A DNA stretch of 64,000 bases from Streptosporangium sp. NBC_01755 (lineage in GTDB: Bacteria > Actinomycetota > Actinomycetes > Streptosporangiales > Streptosporangiaceae). The notes beneath the pieces are model-generated. The model was given only the letters and a program-made list of their open reading frames with translations, had not been told where the DNA came from and made no database searches. The position numbers were made by a program, and so were the translations under genes. The stretch spans positions 5,394,001 through 5,458,000 of the forward strand of contig NZ_CP109131.1 of assembly GCF_035917995.1 (NCBI RefSeq), written 5' to 3'. Of the stretch, positions 42,364 through 50,134 are shown in pieces (position 1 is the stretch's first letter; the number at the start of each line of letters is the position of its first letter).

Positions 42364-43038
42364 ATGACCGGATCCTTGCTTGAGGTGATCACGCTTGACG
42401 TGCGTGATGCCGTCGCGGCCGAAGCCGGTGGCGCCGATCGCCTGGAGGTCGTCGCCGATATGGCCGTAGGCGGGCTCACCCCGGCGCCGGAGACGGTCGC
42501 GGCGATCTCCAAGGAGTGCGCGCTGCCGCAGATGGTGATGCTGCGCGGCGAGGCCTCGTTCCTGGCCACGCCCGAGTCGCTGAAGGCCCTGAGCCGCCAG
42601 GCCAGGGCACTCACCGACGCGGGCGCGGCCGGGTTCGTGTTCGGGTTCCTCGATCGGGCGGGGGTGGTCGACCTGGCCGCCACCGAGGTACTCATCCACG
42701 CGGTCGCGCCGCTGCCCTGGACCTTCCACCGGGCGGTGGACCATGCGGCCGACATCCAGGCGAGCTGGCGTGCCGTCCGGCTGCTGCCCAACCTCGCCAC
42801 CGTGCTCACCTCTGGCGCGCCCGGTGGCGTGGCGGACGGGCTGCCGCTGCTCAAGGCCCGGTGCGAGGCCGGCGACGGCCCGCTGATCATGGCCGGGGGC
42901 GGGCTGAGGCCGGGCCATGTCGGGGCACTGATGGAGTACGGCGTGCGGGCCTTCCATGTCGGCAGCGCCGTGCGGGCGTCCTGGTCGGACCCGGTCGACA
43001 CCCGCAGGGTCCGCGAGTGGCGCGCCCTGGTCGACTGA
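42364..43038 (+). CDS. cutC: CutC family protein
   Basis: A 224-residue TIM-barrel CutC-type protein: LEVITLDVRDAVAAEAGGADRLEVV, then TFHRAVDHAADI and the final GSAVR region. Historically linked to copper homeostasis, but direct copper binding by bacterial members is doubtful. It likely shares a transcript with the preceding acetyltransferase. The window also contains an unrelated CutA gene in the mobile element; the similar names do not imply a shared function. Confidence 0.85.
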   Translation: MTGSLLEVITLDVRDAVAAEAGGADRLEVVADMAVGGLTPAPETVAAISKECALPQMVMLRGEASFLATPESLKALSRQARALTDAGAAGFVFGFLDRAGVVDLAATEVLIHAVAPLPWTFHRAVDHAADIQASWRAVRLLPNLATVLTSGAPGGVADGLPLLKARCEAGDGPLIMAGGGLRPGHVGALMEYGVRAFHVGSAVRASWSDPVDTRRVREWRALVD

Positions 43039-43110
43039 GGCGCGCAGGGAGCCGCTGCCGGGTCGCCCCGATCAGGCGTCACCGCCGGCCGGGCGGACCG
43101 GCGATCGAGG

Positions 43111-44301
43111 TCAGGGCGTCGACGGAGCCGGGGTGGGGTCCAGGGCCAGGTCGGCACGGCGCAGGGCGGCGGTCATGGTCTTGATCGTGGCGGGCTCGTC
43201 CATCACGCCCTCGCCCGCCTCGCGCCGCTCCCGCCAGGCACGCACCCGATGGGCGTACTCCCGGTAGCGGGACAGGTGGAAGGCATAGACCGTCGCGTAC
43301 CGGCTGACCAGGTGTGACGGGTGCATGTCCCAGCCCTGGTAGAAGCCGTGGCCCAGGGAGTGCCCGACCAGCTCCGCGTGGCGCCGCCACAGCTCCTGCA
43401 CGGCCCGCCGGTCATCCGAGGCGGGAGAGGCCGCCAGCGAGCCGTCCGAAAGTTCCACGCCGGTCCCGGCGAAGACCGTCTGCATGACGTGCCGGGCGTG
43501 GTCACAGGCGGGATGGTCCAGCCGCTGCTCGTGCGGGGGCAGGGCGCAGCTCGCCGTGTAGTCGAAGACGCCGAAGTGCGCCGCGGCCAGCCTGCCCCGC
43601 AGGGAGGCGACCAGGCCGGAGTCGAGGAAGCGCACCGTCTGCGGCGCCTCCACCTGGATCTCGAACCGGAGCGTGCCCTCACGAAGGCCCAGCCCGTCCT
43701 CCAGCGCTCGCAGGCAGTCGGCGAACTGGTGGAGATAGGCCCTCATCAGCACCTTCGGGAAGGTGACCACGAATCCCTCGGGCAGGTGCCCGACCCGCTC
43801 GACCACGCCGGTGAGGAAGCCGTCCAGCGTCCTGAGGGAGCGGACCGGGTCACCGTCGGCGAACGACTTCACCCGTAGCCCCCAGCGGCGAGGGAGTGTT
43901 CCAGCCATGTGCATGGCCGCGAGCGCCTCGGCGGCGCCGCGGGTGTGGCCGTCCTCCTCCTCGGGACGCGGCCCGTACCCGTCCTCGAAGTCGACGCGCA
44001 GGTCCTCGACGGGCTCCTCACCGAGTTTGGCGAGCACCCTGCCGTGGACGGCTCCGGCGACGTCCCCGTCCACGCCGAGGATCGCGGCCAGGTCGCCCTC
44101 CGGCAGGTGCCGCCGCATCAGCTCCAGCGCGGCGTCACCCCACGCCCGCACCGTCCCGGCGTCGAACCGGTCCGCGGGGACGTAGACCGTGTGCACCGGC
44201 TGCCACCCGACCGGCCCGTACGGGTACAGCGCGGACTGCTCGCGATGAGTCCGCTCGAAGCCCGGGATCAGTGCGGACGGGTCGGCGAGCGTGACGCGCA
44301 T
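43111..44301 (-). CDS. DUF6986 / HpcH-HpaI aldolase-like protein
   Basis: A 396-residue protein related to the aldolase/citrate-lyase TIM barrels. VEDLRVDFEDGYGPRPEEED contains acidic residues suited to Mg2+ binding, FEIQVEAPQTVRF the second acidic motif, and FGVFDYTASCALPP the C-terminal barrel region. Members are annotated as aldolases without a defined substrate. It starts at the ATG 44301 with an AAAGGAG site. Its 5' leader carries 14-bp tandem repeats. Possibly monocistronic. Confidence 0.8.
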   Translation of the reverse strand: MRVTLADPSALIPGFERTHREQSALYPYGPVGWQPVHTVYVPADRFDAGTVRAWGDAALELMRRHLPEGDLAAILGVDGDVAGAVHGRVLAKLGEEPVEDLRVDFEDGYGPRPEEEDGHTRGAAEALAAMHMAGTLPRRWGLRVKSFADGDPVRSLRTLDGFLTGVVERVGHLPEGFVVTFPKVLMRAYLHQFADCLRALEDGLGLREGTLRFEIQVEAPQTVRFLDSGLVASLRGRLAAAHFGVFDYTASCALPPHEQRLDHPACDHARHVMQTVFAGTGVELSDGSLAASPASDDRRAVQELWRRHAELVGHSLGHGFYQGWDMHPSHLVSRYATVYAFHLSRYREYAHRVRAWRERREAGEGVMDEPATIKTMTAALRRADLALDPTPAPSTP

Positions 44302-44632
44302 GCTGATGCTCCTTTGAGGACGTGCCGGTATGGACGCCGGGGACGTGCCGGTATGGACGTGCCGGTATGGACGTGCCGGTATGGACGTGCCGGTTCGAAC
44401 CGGACGCGCCGTTTTGAACGCACCTTAGCCCCAGCTCCTCGCCGCCGATCACCGCAGATGATCGCCGATCGCCACCGATCGCCGCTGATCACCGCCGTCA
44501 CTACCGTCATCGCCGTCATCGCCGTCACCGCCGCCCCATGCTGACCAGCGGACTCAGCCGGTCCCAACCGGAGCACAAGTCACCATGGCTAAACTTTGCC
44601 ACCGCAGTTCGATCACTCGTCGATGGGATGAC
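44302..44632. other. Divergent intergenic region with two kinds of simple repeat
   Basis: Holds the 14-bp tandem repeats (44341-44396) upstream of the aldolase-like gene, and a 100-bp stretch of GCCGATCACC/ACCGTCATCGCC-type microsatellite (about 44440-44537) upstream of the secreted-protein gene. No gene seen. Confidence 0.5.
44341..44396. repeat. 14-bp tandem repeats (GGACGTGCCGGTAT)
   Basis: Units at 44341, 44355, 44369 and 44383 (the last with a changed end), plus an isolated earlier copy at 44318, in the 5' leader of the aldolase-like gene. Confidence 0.88.
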
Positions 44633-45166
44633 ATGAACAGACTCAAGGGGCTCTCCGCGCTGGCCGGGTCCCTGCTGGCCGTACTGCTGATGACGCAGGC
44701 GTCTCCGGCCGCCGCGGCGTCCGCGCCCGCGAAGCCCAAGGTGGCCGTGTCGGTGAAGGCGAGCCCGGCCAAGCACGCCGGCAAGTGCCCGGTGACCGTC
44801 GGCTTCACGGCGAAGATCAAGGTAAGCGGGCCCACCGTGGTGGCCTACCGCTGGCTCAGGGGCGACGGCTCCAAGAGCGCGGTGAAGACCGTCAAGGTGA
44901 ACGGGACGAAGATCCTGAAGGATCGCGCCACCTTCCGCGGCAACCTGAAGGGCTGGCAGGCGCTTCAGGTGCTGAGCCCGCGCAAGGTCGTCTCCAAGAA
45001 GGCGAACTTCACGATCTCCTGCGCGCCGCAGAACGGCGGCGGTAACGGCGGTAGTGGCGGTGACGGCGGTGACGGCGGCGTCGACCCGCAGGGCCCGGCG
45101 GAGGGGCAGGGCCCCGACGGTCCGGGTGGCGAGCAGGGCGGCACCGAGAGCGGGAACGGCGAATAG
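44633..45166 (+). CDS. Secreted protein with Ig-like domain and Gly-rich tail
   Basis: A 177-residue exported protein. The signal peptide (residues 1-29, LSALAGSLLAVLLMTQASPAAAA) is followed by a beta-sandwich-like domain with two cysteines (GKCPVTVGFTAKIKV, then ANFTISCAP) likely to form a disulfide. A ~45-residue Gly/Asp-rich tail closes it. The ATG at 44633 was chosen because the signal peptide begins there; upstream in-frame residues are charged. No enzymatic motif. The pattern resembles cell-surface or extracellular-matrix proteins of actinomycetes. Confidence 0.7.
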   Translation: MNRLKGLSALAGSLLAVLLMTQASPAAAASAPAKPKVAVSVKASPAKHAGKCPVTVGFTAKIKVSGPTVVAYRWLRGDGSKSAVKTVKVNGTKILKDRATFRGNLKGWQALQVLSPRKVVSKKANFTISCAPQNGGGNGGSGGDGGDGGVDPQGPAEGQGPDGPGGEQGGTESGNGE

Positions 45167-45181
45167 CGCGAACAGCGCCCT

Positions 45182-45222
45182 GGCCGCGGCCACGCCCCGG
45201 TTCTCCGGGCGTGGCCGCGGCC
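45182..45222. terminator. Strong bidirectional terminator
   Basis: Perfect 16-bp stem GGCCGCGGCCACGCCC/GGGCGTGGCCGCGGCC, 9-base loop, between the secreted-protein gene and the convergent FprA gene. Confidence 0.85.
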
Positions 45223-45225
45223 GCG

Positions 45226-46527
45226 TCATTGACGGCCGCAGGCGGTGAGCATGGCGGCGAGTCCGAGGAGTTTCACCCGCTCGCCCCGGTCGAGGGACCT
45301 GGCCAGTGCCGCCTCGGCGGCCTCGATGGACAGCCAGTGCTCGTAGGTGATCGGTGAGACGCCCCGGGAGGCGAGGAGGTCGTCCGGGTCCGTGCGGCGT
45401 ACCGGTTCGTGGCCGGCGAGATCGGCGAGAAGGGTGTGGACCGTCTCGGCGGCGTCGGACTTGTTGGTGCCGATCACACCGCTGGGACCACGCTTGAGCC
45501 AGCCCGCCACGTACTCGCGGTCGCGGACCCGGCCCGCCTCGTTCGGCACGGTCATGGTGGCCTCGGAGAAGGGAACGCCGGGCAGCGGCACGCTCTGGTA
45601 GCCGACCGAGCGCAGCACCATGCCGACCGGGAGGGTCTCGAACTCGCCGGTGCCGACCACCCGGCCCTCCACCAGCCGGGTTCGCTCCAGCTTGAGCGCC
45701 TCCACCCGCCCCTCGCCGAGGATCTCCACCGGGCGCATCCAGAACCGCACGTCCAGCCGCCGGGGACGGCCCGTCAGGCCGCGGGCCGCCCAGCTCTGCA
45801 GGACCTCGACGTTGCCCCTGATCTGCCGGGACGCCGCCGAGACGTCCGCGACGCTCTCCTCGGGCCGCACCCGCACGTCCGCGTTGGTCAGCTCGCCCAG
45901 CTCCCTGAGCTCCTTCAGGGTGAACTTGGCGTGCTCGGGTCCCCGGCGGCCGACCATGTGGATGGCCTTCACCTCGCTGGCGGCCAGCCGGTCGAGCGCC
46001 TCCTGTGGCACGTCGGTGGCGCGCAGCTCGTCGGCGGTCTTGGCCAGGATGCGCACCACGTCGACCGCAACGTTCCCCACGCCGATCACCGCGACCTCGG
46101 GGCTGTCGAGGACGAAGCGGTCGCCCGGCACGTCGGGGTGGCCGCAATACCAGTTGACGAAGTCGGTGGCGGCCACGCTGCCCGGCAGGTCCTCGCCGGG
46201 TATGCCCATCCGCCGGTCCACCATCGCGCCGGTGCAGTAGACCACGGCGTCGTAGCAGTCGAGCAGATCGGTGACGCCGACATCCTTGCCGAACTCGACA
46301 CCGCCGAGGAACCGCACGTCAGGAAGTTCCAGCACGCCGCGCAGGTAGCCCGCTATCGACTTGATCGAGGTGTGGTCGGGGGCCACCCCGTAGCGCACCA
46401 GCCCGTACGGGGTCGGCAGCCGCTCCAGCACGTCCACCCGCAGGGGCACGGTGGCCTGTTTCCTCAGGGCCTCGGCCGTGTAGATCCCGGCCGGCCCCGA
46501 CCCCACGATCGCGACTCGCAGCGACAT
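45226..46527 (-). CDS. fprA: Ferredoxin/adrenodoxin-NADP+ reductase, FprA-like
   Basis: A 433-residue flavoenzyme passing electrons from NADPH to ferredoxin, typically for P450s. FAD-binding RVAIVGSGPAGIYTAEAL is at the N-terminus, LPTPYGLVRYGVAPDH the interdomain motif, AVIGVGNVAVDVVRIL the NADPH-binding motif, and the C-terminal GWLKRGPSGVIGTNKSDA closes the FAD site. The ATG at 46527 was chosen because GGGAGG lies 6 bp upstream, although longer forms (ATG 46554) are in frame. Immediately upstream on the same strand is a truncated acyl-CoA dehydrogenase. Confidence 0.92.
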   Translation of the reverse strand: MSLRVAIVGSGPAGIYTAEALRKQATVPLRVDVLERLPTPYGLVRYGVAPDHTSIKSIAGYLRGVLELPDVRFLGGVEFGKDVGVTDLLDCYDAVVYCTGAMVDRRMGIPGEDLPGSVAATDFVNWYCGHPDVPGDRFVLDSPEVAVIGVGNVAVDVVRILAKTADELRATDVPQEALDRLAASEVKAIHMVGRRGPEHAKFTLKELRELGELTNADVRVRPEESVADVSAASRQIRGNVEVLQSWAARGLTGRPRRLDVRFWMRPVEILGEGRVEALKLERTRLVEGRVVGTGEFETLPVGMVLRSVGYQSVPLPGVPFSEATMTVPNEAGRVRDREYVAGWLKRGPSGVIGTNKSDAAETVHTLLADLAGHEPVRRTDPDDLLASRGVSPITYEHWLSIEAAEAALARSLDRGERVKLLGLAAMLTACGRQ

Positions 46528-46599
46528 ATCGCCTCCCAGGGCACTGGCTGTCATAACGCGATTCTGTAGTACCGGTGCCCGCCGGGCCAGTCTGAAGGT

Positions 46600-46873
46600 C
46601 CTTAGTGATCGCCTCCACGGCCGGTACCGCGGTCTGCAGATAGGGGTGGGGCGACAGGACGCGGCCGACCTCCTCGCACACGACGGCCGCCTCGACCATG
46701 CCGCAGCCCGCGCCGCCGTACTCCTCGCCGACCGCCAGGCCGGCCACGCCCAGCTCGGCGGCGAACCGGCCCCAGGGGGCGTCCGGGTGCCGGGAGAGGA
46801 AGGAGCGGACGGCGTCACGGAGCCCCACACGCTCCTCGGAAAGGCTTGGGGAAACGCTCGGGAAAGGACTCAC
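46600..46873 (-). pseudogene. Acyl-CoA dehydrogenase N-terminal relic
   Basis: About 90 codons from a GTG at 46873: SEERVGLRDAVRSFLSRH, AAELGVAGLAVGEEYGGAG and AAVVCEEVGRVLSPHPYL are the N-terminal helical domain of a FadE-type acyl-CoA dehydrogenase. The FAD-binding middle and catalytic C-terminal domains are gone, and the frame then runs into FprA in the wrong phase. The start codon and upstream palindrome are retained. Confidence 0.78.
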
Positions 46874-46887
46874 GGCAACACTATAAC

Positions 46888-46901
46888 CAAGCGATCGCTT
46901 G
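46888..46901. promoter_or_regulatory. TetR-type palindromic operator candidate
   Basis: CAAGCGATCGCTTG, a perfect 14-bp palindrome, 14 bp before the acyl-CoA dehydrogenase relic. It has the CAAG/CTTG half-sites of the KstR2 motif, but spaced six bases apart instead of two, so a related lipid regulator is more likely. Confidence 0.6.
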
Positions 46902-46985
46902 TCTTGTGAAATTTACCTTGCCCTGGACGTTAGCACAGGTCAGATATACTGCCGGTGGCCACGAGTACATGTGATCGGGGGATCG

Positions 46986-47627
46986 GTGGCTTCGGTGGAA
47001 CGCAACTACACGCTTGACTTCGTCGCGGGGGACCGGCGGGATCGCGCCATTCTCCGGCACATGGTCCTCTCGCTCTTCGTGGGGATGCTGTTGGGTGGCG
47101 TCGGAGCGCTGCTGGCCTACGGGCCCGACCTGCCTTACGCCATCTACAACTCGTGCGCGTACATCCTCCTCGTCGTCGTCGTGGGGCGGACCGCGGCCGG
47201 TTTCGGCTGGGCGGTGCTCTCCAGCATGCTCGCCGCGTTCGGGCCGCTGCTCTCGGTGCTGGCCGCCACCCTCTTCGAGCCGGAGGACTCGTTCACCAGG
47301 CTCGGTGACGACGTCGCCACGATGAACCTCACGCTCGTCAACCTCGTGGCGATCGGGGTCTTCTCCTACCTGGCCAAGCGCCCCGACCGCTGGGGAGGTC
47401 TCGCGGCCGGAGGGGCGGCCGGGCTGTCCCTGTTCGAAGGCATCGACAAGATGGTGCCCGGCGGCCCCGAGTACGTTCCCGGCTTCTGGCCGTGGGGAAC
47501 GGTGGTCGTGGCCGCGCTCGCGGCGGGGATGCTGATCGCACTGGCCCGCAGGTGTGACCGGATCTGCTCCACACTGGTCGCGCTGGCCTTCGGGGCCTTC
47601 CACTTCGTCTTCCTCACCGGGCTCTGA
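46986..47627 (+). CDS. Multi-pass membrane protein, unknown function
   Basis: A 213-residue protein with about six transmembrane helices (for example MVLSLFVGMLLGGVGALLAY, AYILLVVVVGRTAAGFGW and MNLTLVNLVAIGVFSYLA). No family recognised. The GTG at 46986 was chosen for the GGGGGA site upstream; a GTG at 46971 is possible. TATACT at 46945-46950 is a good -10 candidate. Divergent from the acyl-CoA dehydrogenase relic and upstream of proS. Confidence 0.7.
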   Translation: MASVERNYTLDFVAGDRRDRAILRHMVLSLFVGMLLGGVGALLAYGPDLPYAIYNSCAYILLVVVVGRTAAGFGWAVLSSMLAAFGPLLSVLAATLFEPEDSFTRLGDDVATMNLTLVNLVAIGVFSYLAKRPDRWGGLAAGGAAGLSLFEGIDKMVPGGPEYVPGFWPWGTVVVAALAAGMLIALARRCDRICSTLVALAFGAFHFVFLTGL

Positions 47628-47704
47628 AGCGGTCGACGGCAGACAATCGGCTTGCCGGACTCGATAGCCTGTAGAGCATCGATCCCCACTAGCTAGGAGT
47701 AGCC

Positions 47705-49450
47705 GTGCTGCTGCGCATGTCGTCGCTGTTTCTTCGAACGCTGAGGGACGACCCGGCAGACGCGGAAGTGCCGAGCCACAAGCTGCTCGTCCGCGCCGGT
47801 TACGTCCGCCGCGTCGCCCCCGGCGTCTACTCCTGGCTGCCACTCGGCAAGACGGTCCTGGAGAACGTCACGCGCGTCGTGCGCGAGGAGATGAACCGCA
47901 TGGGCGGCCAGGAGGTGCTCTTCCCCGCTCTCCTGCCCCGTGAGTACTACGAGGCGACCGGCCGCTGGACCGAGTACGGGGACACGCTCTTCCGCCTCAA
48001 GGACCGCAAGGGGGCCGACTACCTGCTCGGTCCCACCCACGAGGAGATGTTCACCGACATGGTCAAGGGGGAGTACTCCTCCTACAAGGACTATCCGGTG
48101 ACCCTCTACCAGATCCAGACGAAATATCGCGACGAGGCCCGGCCTCGGGCCGGCATCCTGCGCGGGCGCGAGTTCGTCATGAAGGACTCCTACTCCTTCG
48201 ACCTCGACGACGAGGGTCTCAAGCACTCCTACGAGCGCCACCGCGAGACCTACATCAAGACCTTCGACAGGCTCGGCATCTCCTACAAGATCTGTTTCGC
48301 CACGTCAGGTGCGATGGGCGGGTCGGCCTCCGAGGAGTTCCTCGCCCCCGCGGCCACCGGCGAGGACACCTTCGTGGCCTGCCACGCCTGCGGCTACGCG
48401 GCCAACGCGGAGGCCGTCGTCACCCCCGCCCCGGCCGCCGAGGGCGCCGGCGAGCGTCCCGCCATGCGGGTGCTCGACACCCCCGGCACCCCGACCATCG
48501 AGTCGCTGGTCAACCACGTCAACGAGCACCACGGCCTCGGCATCACCGCCGCCCGGACGCTCAAGAACATCGTGGTGAAGGTGACCGTCCCCGGCTCGGG
48601 CAAGACCGAGACCCTGGTCGTCGGCGTGCCCGGAGACCGCGAGGTCGACTTCAAGCGGCTGGAGGCCTCCCTGGCCCCCGGCGAGCCCGCCATCTTCGAG
48701 GCCGAGGACTTCGCCAGACACCCCGGCCTGGTCCGCGGCTACATCGGCCCGCAGGTCCTCAAGGATCTCGGCATCCGCTACCTCGTCGACCCCCGCGTGG
48801 TCGACGGCAGCGCCTGGGTGACCGGCGCCAACGAGCCGGGCAAGCACGCCGCGGACGTCGTCGCGGGCCGTGACTTCGTCGCCGACGGCACCATCGAGGC
48901 CGCCGAGGTCCGCGCGGGCGACGCCTGCCCGGTCTGCGGCTCCGGCCTCTCCATCGACCGCGGTATCGAGATCGGCCACATCTTCCAGCTCGGCCGCAAG
49001 TACGCCGACGCCGCGAAGCTCGACGCCCTCGGCCCCGACGGCAAGCCGGTCCGCATCACCATGGGCTCCTACGGCATCGGCGTCTCCCGTGCCGTGGCGG
49101 TGCTGGCCGAGCAGCGGCACGACGAGCTCGGTCTTCTCTGGCCCCGCGAGATCGCCCCTGCCGACGTCCACATCGTGGGCACCGGCAAGGACGGTCAGAT
49201 CGAGGCCGCCCTCCGGATCGCCGAGGAGCTGGCGGGCCGCGGCCTGCGCGTCCTGGTGGACGACCGCCCCGGTGTCTCGCCGGGGGTGAAGTTCAAGGAC
49301 GCCGAGCTGCTCGGCATGCCGACGATCCTGATCGTCGGCCGAGGCCTCACCCAGGGCGTCGTGGAGCTGCGCGACCGAGCCACCGGCGCCAAGGAGGAGA
49401 TCCCGCTCGCCGAGGCGGCAGACCGCGTCGTGGCGGCCTGCCAGGAGTGA
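47705..49450 (+). CDS. proS: Prolyl-tRNA synthetase
   Basis: A 581-residue bacterial-type class II synthetase charging tRNA-Pro. Class II motifs are visible: motif 2 in [21 protein letters not shown] and motif 3 in [17 protein letters not shown]. The inserted editing (INS) domain lies at about residues 230-400, and the anticodon-binding domain from about 465. GTG start after AGGAG. A strong terminator follows. Single-copy essential gene, intact. Confidence 0.96.
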   Translation: MLLRMSSLFLRTLRDDPADAEVPSHKLLVRAGYVRRVAPGVYSWLPLGKTVLENVTRVVREEMNRMGGQEVLFPALLPREYYEATGRWTEYGDTLFRLKDRKGADYLLGPTHEEMFTDMVKGEYSSYKDYPVTLYQIQTKYRDEARPRAGILRGREFVMKDSYSFDLDDEGLKHSYERHRETYIKTFDRLGISYKICFATSGAMGGSASEEFLAPAATGEDTFVACHACGYAANAEAVVTPAPAAEGAGERPAMRVLDTPGTPTIESLVNHVNEHHGLGITAARTLKNIVVKVTVPGSGKTETLVVGVPGDREVDFKRLEASLAPGEPAIFEAEDFARHPGLVRGYIGPQVLKDLGIRYLVDPRVVDGSAWVTGANEPGKHAADVVAGRDFVADGTIEAAEVRAGDACPVCGSGLSIDRGIEIGHIFQLGRKYADAAKLDALGPDGKPVRITMGSYGIGVSRAVAVLAEQRHDELGLLWPREIAPADVHIVGTGKDGQIEAALRIAEELAGRGLRVLVDDRPGVSPGVKFKDAELLGMPTILIVGRGLTQGVVELRDRATGAKEEIPLAEAADRVVAACQE

Positions 49451-49501
49451 ACCCGCGGGCCGGGAGGCGACGATCTCGTCCCGCGCCACCACGCATGTGA
49501 A

Positions 49502-49534
49502 GGAGCGGCCCACCCGCGGCGGGTGGGCCGCTCC
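49502..49534. terminator. Terminator after proS
   Basis: Perfect 14-bp stem GGAGCGGCCCACCC/GGGTGGGCCGCTCC, 5-base loop, followed by TTCCC. It also lies just beyond the stop of the convergent DUF4236 gene. Confidence 0.88.
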
Positions 49535-49554
49535 TTCCCGTCTGTGGCCCCGTC

Positions 49555-49758
49555 TCAGTAGCGGCGGTAACGGGAACTCCGGCCGATCGTCCTGCTCACG
49601 TGGAATCCGCCGGGCAGGTTGATGGTCACGTGTTTGCGGCCGTCGGGAGTTCTCGCGACGTGGAATCTGCGATTGCCGAAGCTGTGGCCGACCCCTCGTG
49701 GAGACAGGTCGATCCGGAAGGGACCGATTTTGATTGACTTTCTGTATCCCCAGCCCAT
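49555..49758 (-). CDS. DUF4236 protein
   Basis: A 67-residue protein, MGWGYRKSIKIGPFRIDLSPRG, then VGHSFGNRRFHVARTPDGRK and a C-terminal LPGGFHVSRTIG. DUF4236 is a small family of unknown function; members are basic and beta-rich. Paralogous to the gene 72 bp upstream, with about half the residues identical, so this is a local duplication. Confidence 0.85.
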   Translation of the reverse strand: MGWGYRKSIKIGPFRIDLSPRGVGHSFGNRRFHVARTPDGRKHVTINLPGGFHVSRTIGRSSRYRRY

Positions 49759-49830
49759 TGTTCTCTCCCCGAGCCTCGTGCCGTGTCAGAAGAACGACCG
49801 GCGTTCGCGAACGGTTCCCGGGAAACGCCG

Positions 49831-50025
49831 TCAGCGACGCGCACCGCTGCCGAGCGTCTTGCGCCAGTGGAAACCGCCGGGCAGGTTGACGCTCAGCGTG
49901 CGGCGCCCATCTGCCGTCCTGGTGACCCTGAAGGCGCGGTTTCCCCAGCTGTGACCCACTCCACTCCGCGAGAGGTTAAGACGGAACGGACCGAACTTCA
50001 TGGATTTCCGATATCCCCAGCCCAT
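49831..50025 (-). CDS. DUF4236 protein (paralog)
   Basis: A 64-residue protein, MGWGYRKSMKFGPFRLNLSR, then VGHSWGNRAFRVTRTADGRR and LPGGFHWRKTLG. Same family and orientation as the neighbour. Start preceded by AGGAGG. The IS66 element lies about 110 bp upstream and does not interrupt it, though it may separate the pair from an original promoter. Confidence 0.85.
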   Translation of the reverse strand: MGWGYRKSMKFGPFRLNLSRSGVGHSWGNRAFRVTRTADGRRTLSVNLPGGFHWRKTLGSGARR

Positions 50026-50134
50026 TGCTCCTCCTTAGGCGGTTTCACGGAGATTCAGCTACCCGGCAGGCACCGTACAAACATGCTCGAAAGCGGTTTT
50101 GAATCTCATCTCATGAACGCGGAGACCGTCGTCG

